Of a stretch of DNA of 64,000 nt, positions 22,544-32,800 are shown piece by piece. A program made the translations under genes and the position numbers. The stretch is taken from positions 8,920,520 to 8,984,519 of the forward strand of contig NC_034010.1 of NCBI RefSeq assembly GCF_000346465.2, in the 5' to 3' direction. The notes under the pieces were generated by a model. That model did no database searches. It was not told the origin of the DNA and saw only the letters and a list, made by a program, of their open reading frames with translations. Every line of letters starts with the position of its first letter. Position 1 is the first letter of the stretch. The stretch comes from Prunus persica (taxonomy: Eukaryota; Streptophyta; Magnoliopsida; Rosales; Rosaceae).

Positions 22544-23095
22544 TCATGTTCTGGAAGCCTCTGAAGGAAGAGGACGGCGCCTCTTAAGCTTAGCCATCAG
22601 CCTCTCGTGGTCTCCCAAAATTCTTTCATTGGAGACCTGCAGCATGTCTAGCCTTCTCAGTGTATCAACGGAGTACGAACTCACCAGTTTCAACAAGGCA
22701 TTATTCTCTCCTTTAAGTTTCTCAACCTCCTGTTGAGACTCATGAAGCATTCTTTGAAGAGACGAATTTTCAGTTGTTAGCTTCTGAACCTCGTTTGCTC
22801 TAGCATGCAAACGATCAGCCCTGTTAGAAACAGAAGCAGCACTCTGAATGCTAGAAGCCATTGAGTCATCAATAGCCTCTTCCTCAGACCTCCCTGTTAA
22901 CAGTATTTCATCCATTGGAGTAATGAAATTCCTAGCTACTATGACAGCAGTAGCATCATTCATCATCACAGAATCATTAACTGTGAGATGACGATTTTGG
23001 GATACAAAAGATGGACGCCAAACTTTGGCGTCACTGGTTGTTGTGGGAGCATCATTTAAATTGAAATAATTTGGGCAGGAAGAAGAGGAAGCCAT
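22544..23095 (-). CDS. Antisense 183-aa coiled-coil ORF in the LTR element
   Basis: An uninterrupted frame opposite to the element's own direction. The N-terminus MASSSSCPNYFNLNDAP is Ser-rich. A middle region follows, then a leucine-zipper-like coiled coil from about residue 90 (NRADRLHARANEVQKLTTEN through EVEKLKGENNALLKLVSSYS), then a basic tail (MAKLKRRRPLPSEASRT). There is no basic DNA-contact region like that of bZIP proteins before the zipper, and no transmembrane segment. I do not recognise a named family. An intact frame of this length, amid an interior where the captured gene already has a stop and a frame change, suggests selection or recency. Whether it is expressed cannot be told from sequence. 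Confidence 0.5.
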   Translation of the reverse strand: MASSSSCPNYFNLNDAPTTTSDAKVWRPSFVSQNRHLTVNDSVMMNDATAVIVARNFITPMDEILLTGRSEEEAIDDSMASSIQSAASVSNRADRLHARANEVQKLTTENSSLQRMLHESQQEVEKLKGENNALLKLVSSYSVDTLRRLDMLQVSNERILGDHERLMAKLKRRRPLPSEASRT

Positions 23096-23099
23096 TTTT

Positions 23100-25575
23100 A
23101 AGAAGGTTTCGAAGAAAGTCTTAGAAACACTAAAGTTTCAGAAAAATGAAGGAAGTTGAGTTGAAACGCAGTTGCTCCAATCAAGTTTTGCAAAGGCAAT
23201 ATCTATAGGAGGAAATATGGCTACAGTTTCCAGGATCCCAATATTATCTCAGATCCCCATATTCTCTTTTTCTTTTCCAGATTCCAAAACTTCACGCGGC
23301 CTCCATTAATGTTTGTCGGCACTTTCGGCGTTTTCAAGTATTATTTTCGTCAAAGCCGATCTTGTTTTGCGGATTTCACGGAGCTACTTTTTCAAAAGTA
23401 CCCCGAGAATCTCGCAATTTTCCTATGGTTAATTTGAAATTCACCGGTTCTACCTATTCCTCTTATTTGTGTATAAATGTGTTACTAACGAAATTTTCTT
23501 TACAGAAGACATACAATTTTCTCCATACCTAGTGATGCGATATCTACTTGTTTTTCTTATTAGTGAGCACTCAATATGCCCGAGAAGCAAGAATATCTCT
23601 GATCATCCATTCAGGAAGCGAGACTATCCCTGATCACGTTTCCGCTACATCAGGAAACTGTGAAGGCGACCTTATGCTCTAATCTCCTGAGGTCCTTCTA
23701 GACTAGGAGAAATGAGAGCTTATTGTCTGCTCCCACCAGCTTCCTTCCTTGATTGCTTACCTTATCTTGCAATCAATATCACAATTTTTTTTTGTTGCAT
23801 TTTTTCTCTTTTTGTAACTCTCTGTTCATAAGGGATTTTATTTCTTTAGAATGAACATCTGAAGAGAGAATCCATGCAGTGATCCTAACTCTGAGGGTTA
23901 TTTGTTTTTGACAGAAAGAAGAATTGTGATTTTTGCTCTTGCAAGATATAACTAGATCATCAAGCGCTACATTATATTTACTGGGCCGATACGAGCTTGA
24001 ATGATACTTGAGAAAAGTTTCTCCCACCTAAGGACGTAAGCAATACTTGTGTTGTTTTATGCTTATATACTTATTTGATATTTTATCTTGAAAGGTAACC
24101 AAATGGGGAGATAAGTCCGTTCCAAAAGAATGGCTTGTATGTATCCATGAATTATTAACGCAAATTTTACAGATTGCAAGTTGGATACATTGATAATACA
24201 CTACACAGATTAAAGTCCCATAAGAACAGAATATGGGTATAGCAGTGATCAATATGATTCACACCTGTTGCGTAGCAAATGATGTGGATTGAAGTCCCGA
24301 AAGGACAATCCCTTGACATGTCAATATTGATATTGTGCACGCCTAATGCGTAGCAAATTGTATGGGTTAAAGTCTCAGAAATTAATTGACATGTATGTAA
24401 TAATCTGTGGCATGCCTGCAACATGACAGATATATGGGTTCTAAATGTTCCAACTCCCTAAATGGAGATTATCCACGCCCTACTATAAAATAACGCTCCA
24501 TTGGAGGTTATAATCCACATTCTCACATAATAAAAGCCCCCTAAAATGGCTTGGGTACCCAAAAGCAAAGAAATGCTTATAATTGATGCATGCGCATGCA
24601 CATGAGAATGGTGGGATCATGAATTGATGAATGACAATTTTTGGTTTTGGAGTAGCTACTCAAATCATCAATGGGCCATGTTGATTGGAACCACGTTCAA
24701 TTATTAAATGTCAACAATATCATTAGCCAAAATGGAATGAGGCAATTCCATTATAGATGAGAATGAACGTGAAAGAACAAACCCACAGTACGAACCCCAA
24801 AAGATGTTAATATTGAAAGTTATACTTGGGTGTTCGGAATGAAAGGGAATATACCTACTTTGTATGACATAATGTTTCTGGCAGAAACAAGGAATGTTGG
24901 GTTCTCTCCATATTTACAAATTCAATTGTGCCCCCTTATTGCACATTTACGGAGACTAACATGTTATCTTTAAAGGTTATTAAATGCATGGAGCATATCA
25001 CCTGAAGTGATTCCCTAAAGATGTATAAATAGCTGGGTTAAAGCTATATAATGTGTCATAAAGTTTAATCCCTTTAAACAAAATCCTTGAAAGGATTGAA
25101 ATTGCATGAAGCAAGTCCCTGAAGGATATGTGCCTGAAGCACAAAATCTGTACTCAATACTAATGTGCATAAATTGCCTCAGTGAGTACATGGATTATAA
25201 TGTGTTTGCAACACATTAAAGCTTCTGAAGAGTTCAAGAAATATTTGTCTCGACTTAAAGATCGAGCATTATGCCAACGAGATTCTTGCTTATACTAAGA
25301 AAGTATTGAAGCATTTTTATGAGGATTATCCATTGGAAGCTTTAAGGATTTTCCGGAAGTATATTGGACCGGACATCGTATTTTCCAGATAGAGCTCAAC
25401 TCCATCACCATCATTTTGGGATGATGTGAGGCATATTTGATGCTATCTAAGCATAACGCCATATACGGGCATATTTTTGAGTGAACTTACAAATAGCCCA
25501 AGTGTTATTCGATATGCGGACTCTGGAAATTTCTATGGTCGCTTACTGGAAAAAGCTAGTCATGAAGTTTTCAGG
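23100..25575. other. LTR-element interior without recognisable genes
   Basis: Contains repeated phrases (caggaagcgagactatccctgatca near 23610; atgggttaaagtc / gtggattgaagtccc near 24195-24370; cctgaagtgattcc near 25010-25140). No gag or pol frame was found. The region 25210-25570 has codon-like texture but no open frame. Confidence 0.4.
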
Positions 25576-26023
25576 GGGAGCGTGGTTTTAATAAAGACCT
25601 TCATACACTGTACTCTTTTTCCTTCATCCAGGTTTTTATCCCACTGGGTTTTCCTGATAAGGTTTTAACGAGGCAGTGTCGCTCAAGATTGACTCACAGA
25701 AGCAGTGTCAACTATGATATTCAGAAAGATGATCAACAGTATGGCTTAAAGATATTTTGCCAAGCATCAGGGGGAGCGTGCTGTCAATAAAGACTTTTAC
25801 ACACTGTACTCTTTTTCCTTCGTCCAGGTTTTTATCCCACTGGGTTTTTCCTGGCAAGGTTTTAACGAGGCAGTGTCGCACGCGTGTCAATATACACAGA
25901 ATTTTATGTTACACATGGTTATGTACTCTTTTTCCCTTTGACCAGTTTTTGTCCCATTGGGTTTTTACTGGCAAGGTTTTTAACGAGGCATATTCCATAT
26001 CATTTGTGGTCTCCAAGGGGGAG
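25576..26023 (+). repeat. Threefold repeat and polypurine tract before the 3' LTR
   Basis: Three diverged copies (about 25576-25680, 25768-25880, 25920-25990) of a unit with cactgtactctttttccttc, gttttttatcccactgggttt and aaggttttaacgaggca. The polypurine tract ccaagggggag directly abuts the LTR at 26024. Confidence 0.75.
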
Positions 26024-26214
26024 TGTTGTAAATGATAAGGTGATTAGGTGATAAGATGATAAGGTGGAGCCCACCACATGTTGGAAGGGGCTTTGCCTAC
26101 AAAAGGGTTCACCCCTCCTTGTAATGGATGGATTGTATAATACTGAAGAGAGGAACCAATCCTACTGTTTTCCCTGCTTCTAAATTCTCTCCTCAATTCT
26201 TTGGTTTTATAACA
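26024..26214 (+). repeat. 3' LTR of the Copia-like element
   Basis: 191 bp; pairs with 19244-19434. Followed by the target duplication GAAAT. Confidence 0.92.
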
Positions 26215-26219
26215 GAAAT

Positions 26220-26811
26220 GCATTTATCTCGTACACTTCATGCAAATAGGAGGAACTTTATGCAAATAAAGAGGGACCACAACAAATAGAGATACCATAT
26301 TTATTCATTGACTTCCTAAAGTCTTTAACCTTTTCCAGCAACCATTCTACTAATAGACAAGCCTTAACCCACTACACTACACCTTTTAAAAACAAGAATC
26401 TGACGAAGCAAAAAATCAAAATATGACAAACCCACAACTCCAACACTAACTCGGAATATTGATCACAAAAATAATTGAATAAAAAATGCATTAAAAGCCG
26501 AAACAACTTGGAATATTGAAAGCCCTGAACAGTTGAATAAAGATCCCACCCAACTTGAAATTAATTTAAAACTCGAGCTCTCACCTTGTTTATTCCTGCA
26601 TCCACTTCCTTCACCTCTCTTCTTCATTGTTGATGATGTGAAAGTCTAAATCCAGCAAAATAGTCTCACCTTGTTTAACCCTAAACCCTCTTGTTTCGAA
26701 ATTGACCAAATTGTATCTTCTTTTTGTTTCCCAAGTCGCGACTTGAGTATAATAGAGAAACGCGCAGCTTTTTTTTTTTTTATTTTTTTTTTATAAAGGT
26801 CTGAAGATGAA
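26220..26811 (-). other. Remainder of the MULE 5' region
   Basis: On the minus strand an ATG at 26627 starts MKKRGEGSGCRNKQ followed by a GTGAGAG donor near 26583. This may be the first coding exon of the transposase, cut off from the rest by the LTR element. The rest is AT-rich, with a T-run at 26768-26792. Confidence 0.3.
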
Positions 26812-27036
26812 AGCGAGAGAGCAGCTTTTAGGTGGGTACGATTTGACGAAATTGCCCCTTCACGTGAGGGGCACGTGACCAAAACATGACGAGCGTTAAA
26901 GAAATTTGACAGAAAATCACAATTGTCTTTGAATTGCTCAAAAGTGAAAGTACAAGAACAAAATTGACCAAATCAAAACTACAAGGGTTAAGGTGATAAA
27001 AATGGCAAACTACAGAACCAAAAGTAACCTTTTGCC
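26812..27036 (-). repeat. MULE right terminal inverted repeat
   Basis: 225 bp, inverse of 14539-14775. It ends 283 bp before the VPS15 start codon and may supply promoter sequence to it. Confidence 0.9.
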
Positions 27037-27318
27037 TTTATTTTTAATCCGGCCCTCGCGATGATTTCACTCCCAGTAAAACCCACCCGAGCCTTCTTCT
27101 GCTTTTCAATTTCAATTCTACTTGGTTCCTTTTCTTCTGTTTTCACCCCTTCTTCTTCCCCACCCCCAAAAACCTGCAAAAATCCTCCACTTCCCTACCA
27201 GCCCTCCCTAACCTCTATTATTTATTTACTTCTGCAGCTTGAGCTCTAATAAATTATACAAAACAAAATGAATGGCTGAGAAAATCAATTGGGAAATTCA
27301 GAGCCAGAGGCAAAAGCC
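27037..27318 (+). promoter_or_regulatory. VPS15 leader/promoter remnant with two upstream ATGs
   Basis: Only 282 bp separate the MULE end from the VPS15 ATG. Two ATGs precede it: 27268 (in frame, reads M-N-G-stop, with A at -3) and 27272 (a different frame). The second opens a 44-codon ORF that overlaps the VPS15 start and ends with TGA at 27404-27406. The main ATG at 27319 has G at -3 and G at +4. The transcription start is unknown, so these upstream ATGs may or may not be in the mRNA. Confidence 0.5.
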
Positions 27319-27999
27319 ATGGGCAACAAGATCGCTCGAACGACTCAAGTCTCGGCGTCGGAATACTACCTGCACGACCTGCCGTCCTCCTATAACCTCG
27401 TCCTGAAGGAGGTTCTAGGCCGAGGCCGCTTCTTCAAGTCCATTGAGTGCAAGCACGACGAGGGTTTGGTCCTCGTCAAGGTCTACTTCAAGCGCGGCGA
27501 CTCCATCGATCTCCGTGAGTACGAGCGCAGGCTCTTCCACATCAAGGAGACCTTCCGTGCTCTTGATCACCCTCACGTTTGGCCCTTCCAGGTTCTTTTC
27601 AATTTCTTCTTCCACTTTTGTTTGGTTGTTTAGAAACTCAAATGGAAAATTGGGTTTCGTGAAATTACAAGTGTTTAACAAGTTCATAGAGTTATGTGTT
27701 ATGATTAAGGAACGTAATTTTTGCTGAAACTGTTGGATTCTGTTTGGGAGCTGAGAAAATTTGATGTTTCTAACTCTAAGAGTTCTAATTTTATTGGGTT
27801 AATTTTATTTTAAGCAATTATTTAGAGTTGGCATTGCTTGATTTAGTTATATGGCCTCCCTGCTGTTTCCTCTTTGCAGTTTTGGCAAGAGACAGATAAA
27901 GCCGCTTACCTTGTAAGGCAATACTTCTTCAATAATCTGCATGACCGATTAAGCACACGACCTTTTCTCAGTCTCATCGAGAAGAAATGGTTGGCTTTT

Positions 28000-28042
<43 letters not shown>

Positions 28043-29792
28043 TCTCCCATCTTTTACATCTATGGTTCCTCTTACAATTTTATGTTCTTGTGCTTGCTGT
28101 GCAGTTACTTCTTGCTCTGAAGCAGTGCCACGACAAAGGCATATGTCATGGTGAGTTCAGTTAGTTGAGGAACTTCACCAGTGCCCTTTTTTCAATGTCA
28201 TATTAATGGGGTTGGTTTTCTGTTTGTTTTATTTATGTCATCTTAAGGCGATATTAAGTGTGAGAATGTGTTGGTGACTTCTTGGAATTGGCTCTACCTT
28301 GCTGACTTTGCATCTTTCAAACCCACTTACATACCATACGACGACCCTTCAGATTTCTCATTTTTCTTTGACACTGGAGGAAGAAGGCTTTGTTATCTTG
28401 CTCCTGAGGTATGCTTTTTGTATCTTTCTTCTTCACTTTTCTTGCATTTCTTTATCAAGGAGGTGCATAATTTTGTCCATTTGCGTAAGTTGTAGCATAT
28501 ATGTATATATGTAGTCCCCTTCTATTGATGGACCCCTCAAATAAGGGACACCTTTTAGGGTTCTCTATGAATTTTTTTTCAACAATCCAAATCGTCTATT
28601 TTTGTAAGTCTACATTCATAGATCATCCTTGCAAAAAATTAGACAAATCGGAAACCTTTTCGACGTCCAATTGTGTCCTACAAAATCAATTAACACGATG
28701 CTTCAAAAAATTATTAAAATTTCAATAACTCAATTGACTGGTCAAATGATATCGGATTGAAGTGATTTTTTGTAGAGATGATCTTTGAATAATTATCTAA
28801 AAAATAGACGGATTGAATTAGTGAAATGCAATGCAGGGTGAGCCCTACAAGGATGTCCCTCAAATACGCTTATTTGAGGGATCCCTCAATGGAAGCTCTC
28901 TGTATATATATAAAACCTGAGCATTTCATAAGTGGTTTATAGACAGATTGTAGTCATAGTATCAAGGTTGATTGGAGTGGTTTTGTGAAATTGATACCGT
29001 GTCTGCGATCCTAGAACTGAAATTTGAGCAGTTCTACAAACTACAATGTATTGCATATTATAGTAATCAGTCCCGATCTCTTGGACCACAGGAGTCCAAG
29101 AGATTGTGGTCACTCACCGTAGGATATTAATCCAATGGTTCAAAAAAGTTTCTTAAAAGGAGTGCAAGAGTGAGTGAACCGTTGAATTTACATCTAACAG
29201 TGAGTGATCACAAATCTCTTGGACCCCTGGAGTCCAAGAGATCAGGACTGTTATAGTAATATGACTTAGCAGTATTCTAGACTACAATCTATTTAACACA
29301 CTTGGCTTTCTATAACATCTTCTTATGCATTAAAATTTGTTGAAGAATTTTTTGCTGCATCTTTTAGGAGTCAGGTAAGAAGTTTCACCACTAACGTTGA
29401 GAGGGATCTTAATGTTTCTAACACTAACCAGTGACCATATAGACATACCTCTTGTGACACGGTTATATTATTAATTGTATTCAAATGGCTTCAATTTCCA
29501 GAGATTTTATGAGCATGGAGGTGAGATGCAGGTTGCACAAGATGCACCATTGAGGCCATCTATGGACATCTTTGCTGTAGGGTGAGCTTTTGTCGCATTA
29601 GCATTTTGACCCCATTGAAATTCCAGTACCATCGTGATTATTATTTTTGCTTGATAGACTACATCATATCCATGACACTGATTTAGGTGTGTAATTGCTG
29701 AGCTTTTCCTTGAGGGTCAGCCACTATTCGAACTCTCTCAACTTCTTGCTTATCGTAGAGGGCAATATGATCCTACCCAACTTCTTGAAAAG

Positions 29793-29830
<38 letters not shown>

Positions 29831-32800
29831 CGCAAGCCCTCTTCCCCTTACTAAGTATACAATTCTGTTCGAGTTCTTATCACATCTCTTTCCATAAAGT
29901 ATTGAATTACTCTTTATCATGTTGCCTCTTGAACTTTATTTTTTGACAACCCTCTTTTCTTTTGTTGCATCTTTTGCTCAAATCTCTCCTTACTGATATG
30001 TATTCTTTTACTTTCTTCATTTATGCAGATACCAGATTCTGGGATTCGCAAGATGATACTTCATATGATTCAGTTGGAACCAGAGTTGCGACTCTCTGCT
30101 GATAGCTACCTGCAAGAGTATACCACCATTGTGTTTCCAAGTTACTTCTCTCCGTTTCTGCATAATTTTCATTGTTTCTGGAATCCACTTCATTCAGATA
30201 TGAGGGTAAAAAATGTTGTTACTTTTTTTTTTTTTTTTTTGGTGTGAAAAAAAGAAGTTTTATATTAAAGATTTTCCACTTACTTAGTGCACAATGCCAC
30301 TTACTTAGTGCACATTAAAGTATTCACAACTCCGTAATTATTGTATGTAGGTTGCACTTTGCCAGAGTGTTTTCCATGAGATACTTAAACAAATGATGAG
30401 CAATAGGTCAACTGAGGACACTGGAACTGGACTTGGAACTCCTCCAAATGCCAATGCCATTAGTGATAAAACTTCTCAGGAGGTCGTTACAATGCAGAAC
30501 AAGAATTTTGCAAAGGGCTCGATTAGAAAGAGAGAAGAGATAGGTAAAGGCTTAAAATGTGATCAATTTGAACTTCTTGGTGATATCAATACCCTTCTCA
30601 GGGATGTTAAACAAAGTAATCATTATTCTGTTTCCAAGCCAGTGTTAGACGATAATCCTGATTCTACATTTTCCCAAAATCTCGGAAACTATGGGATGCA
30701 GTCTCCTGGTGAATTACTTCAGTCTATCTCCAATGCATTTAGAAGAAATGATCATCCATTTATGAAAAAGATTACACTAAATGATTTGAATTCATTGATG
30801 TCCAAGTATGACAGCCAATCAGATACCTTTGGCATGCCTTTTCTGCCGTTGCCTGAAGACAGTATGAGATGTGAGGGGATGGTTCTGATTACCTCTTTGC
30901 TCTGTTCCTGCATACGCAATGTAAAATTGCCTCATTTAAGGAGGAGGGCCATACTGTTGCTCAAATCGTCTGCCTTGTATATTGATGACGAAGATCGTTT
31001 GCAACGTGTAATTCCATATGTTGTTGCAATGCTTTCAGATCCAGCTGCAATTGTGCGTTGTGCTGCCTTGGAGACGTTGTGTGACATTCTCCCTTTAGTC
31101 CGAGATTTTCCTCCCAGTGATGCAAAAATTTTTCCAGAGTATATTCTGCCAATGCTCTCTATGCTTCCTGATGATCCAGAGGAAAGCGTGAGGATATGTT
31201 ATGCCAGTAATATAGCTAAACTGGCACTAACTGCTTATGGGTTCTTGATTCACTCAATAAGCTTGAGTGAGGCTGGGGTACTTGATGAATTAAGTTCTGC
31301 CAAAAAGCCACTGGCATCATCTAGTGAGACATCTGGTCAACTTCAGAGGGTAAACAGCGATGCACAGCTTGCAATGTTGAGGAAGTCCATAGCTGAGGTC
31401 ATTCAAGAACTTGTTATGGGTCCAAAGCAAACTCCAAATATCAGGAGGGCACTCCTTCAGGACATTAGCAACCTATGCTGCTTCTTTGGCCAGAGACAGA
31501 GTAATGACTTTTTGTTACCCATTCTCCCCGCTTTTCTGAATGATCGCGATGAGCAGCTTAGAGCAGTATTCTATGGGCAAATTGTTTATGTATGCTTCTT
31601 TGTGGGTCAAAGAAGTGTGGAAGAATATCTTTTACCTTATATTGAGCAGGCAGTAAGTGATGTTACAGAGGCTGTCATTGTCAATGCATTGGACTGTTTG
31701 GCCATTTTGTGCAAAAGTGGTTTCTTGCGAAAGAGGATACTTCTTGAAATGATTGAGCGTGCCTTTCCATTGTTATGTTATCCTAGTCAATGGGTAAGAA
31801 GGTCAGCTGTCACTTTTATTGCGGCCAGCAGTGACTGCTTAGGTGCCGTAGATTCCTATGTTTTTCTTGCCCCTGTTATTCGGCCTCTACTTCGCAGGCA
31901 GCCAGCATCTCTAGCTTCTGAAAAGGCTCTCCTTGCATGTTTAAAACCTCCAGTCTCAAGACAGGTTTTTTACCAAGTTCTAGAAAATGCAAGGAGTTCA
32001 GACATGTTGGAAAGACAGAGAAAGATATGGTACAACTCCTGGCCTCAATCTAAACAATGGGAAAGTGTGGATTTACTTCCGAAAGGGGTTGAGGAATTGA
32101 GTTCAACGAGGAACTGGCCCGACAAGCAACAAAATCCCGAGAATCAAAAACTTACTGGAAAGGCATTGCAACAAGCAGAGCTAACTGAATGTGAAGATGG
32201 TGAGGCTAAGTTGAGAAGTATGGGAAGCTTTACACGTGCTTCTAGTACAGTTGACATTCATGATCCTTTGTCCTCTGAAAAGTTGCAATTTTCAGGCTTT
32301 ATGTGGCCACAGGGAAGTGGTGTGAATAGCTTCATGTGCGATAAATCATCAGTAGGCATACCTTTATACTCCTTTAGCATGGACAGGCGAGCAGTGGGAG
32401 TTCCTCCTGCAGCATCTGATTCTCCATCTCAAGTGAATTCTGTAGGACTTGGTGCATCATCCATGCCTTGGATGGATCCAGTAAATAAATCATTTAGTTT
32501 GGCTAGTTCTGTTCCAGCACCTAAGCTTGTGTCGGGATCATTCAACATGAGTAGTGGTTCCAAACAGTTTTATAGAGTCGTGCATGAGCCAGATGGTAGG
32601 GATAATGATCAAACAGCCTTTGCTAGTAGCAAGCTTCAAGATATGGGATTATCTGGCACTTCAAAAGGAAGTTCTATAGCTGCGGAAGATGCATCACCTC
32701 CAAGTGATATAACTGGATTGCCCTCTTCTGCACGAAATTCATCAATTCCAGATTCTGGTTGGAGGCCCCGTGGGGTGCTGGTTGCACATCTGCAAGAACA

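Larger units (their letters stand above)
19244..26214 (+). mobile_element. Complete LTR element with short LTRs, Copia-like, no recognisable pol
   Basis: Two 191-bp direct repeats (19244-19434 and 26024-26214) start TGTTGTAAATG and end TTTTATAACA. They differ at three sites, all transitions, so about 1.6 percent. GAAAT at 19239-19243 and 26215-26219 is a perfect target duplication. A likely primer-binding region follows the 5' LTR at once (cgttatcagcacga), and a polypurine tract (ccaagggggag, 26013-26023) precedes the 3' LTR. The repeated gttttaacgaggca phrases upstream of it are typical of plant Copia 3' regions. In the 6.6-kb interior I find no gag, integrase or reverse transcriptase frame. 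I find a captured coiled-coil gene, minisatellites and an antisense ORF. The element sits in the 5' part of the MULE transposase gene. Confidence 0.88.
14539..27036. mobile_element. Mutator-like element (MULE), about 12.5 kb including nested inserts
   Basis: The left end (14539-14775, starting ggcaaaaagtcacttttgg) matches the reverse complement of the right end (26812-27036, ending ccaaaagtaaccttttgcc) over about 230 bp with scattered differences. Shared blocks include gttttggtcacgtgcccctc and gcaatttcgtcaa. The flanks TTTATTTTA (14530-14538) and TTTATTTTT (27037-27045) form a 9-bp target duplication with one mismatch, the length expected for Mutator. Contents: GRF-finger-like ORF, WOX13 fragment, decayed transposase, a 233-bp solo LTR and a 6971-bp LTR element. 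Without the inserts the element would be about 5.3 kb. The right end sits just upstream of VPS15. Confidence 0.9.
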
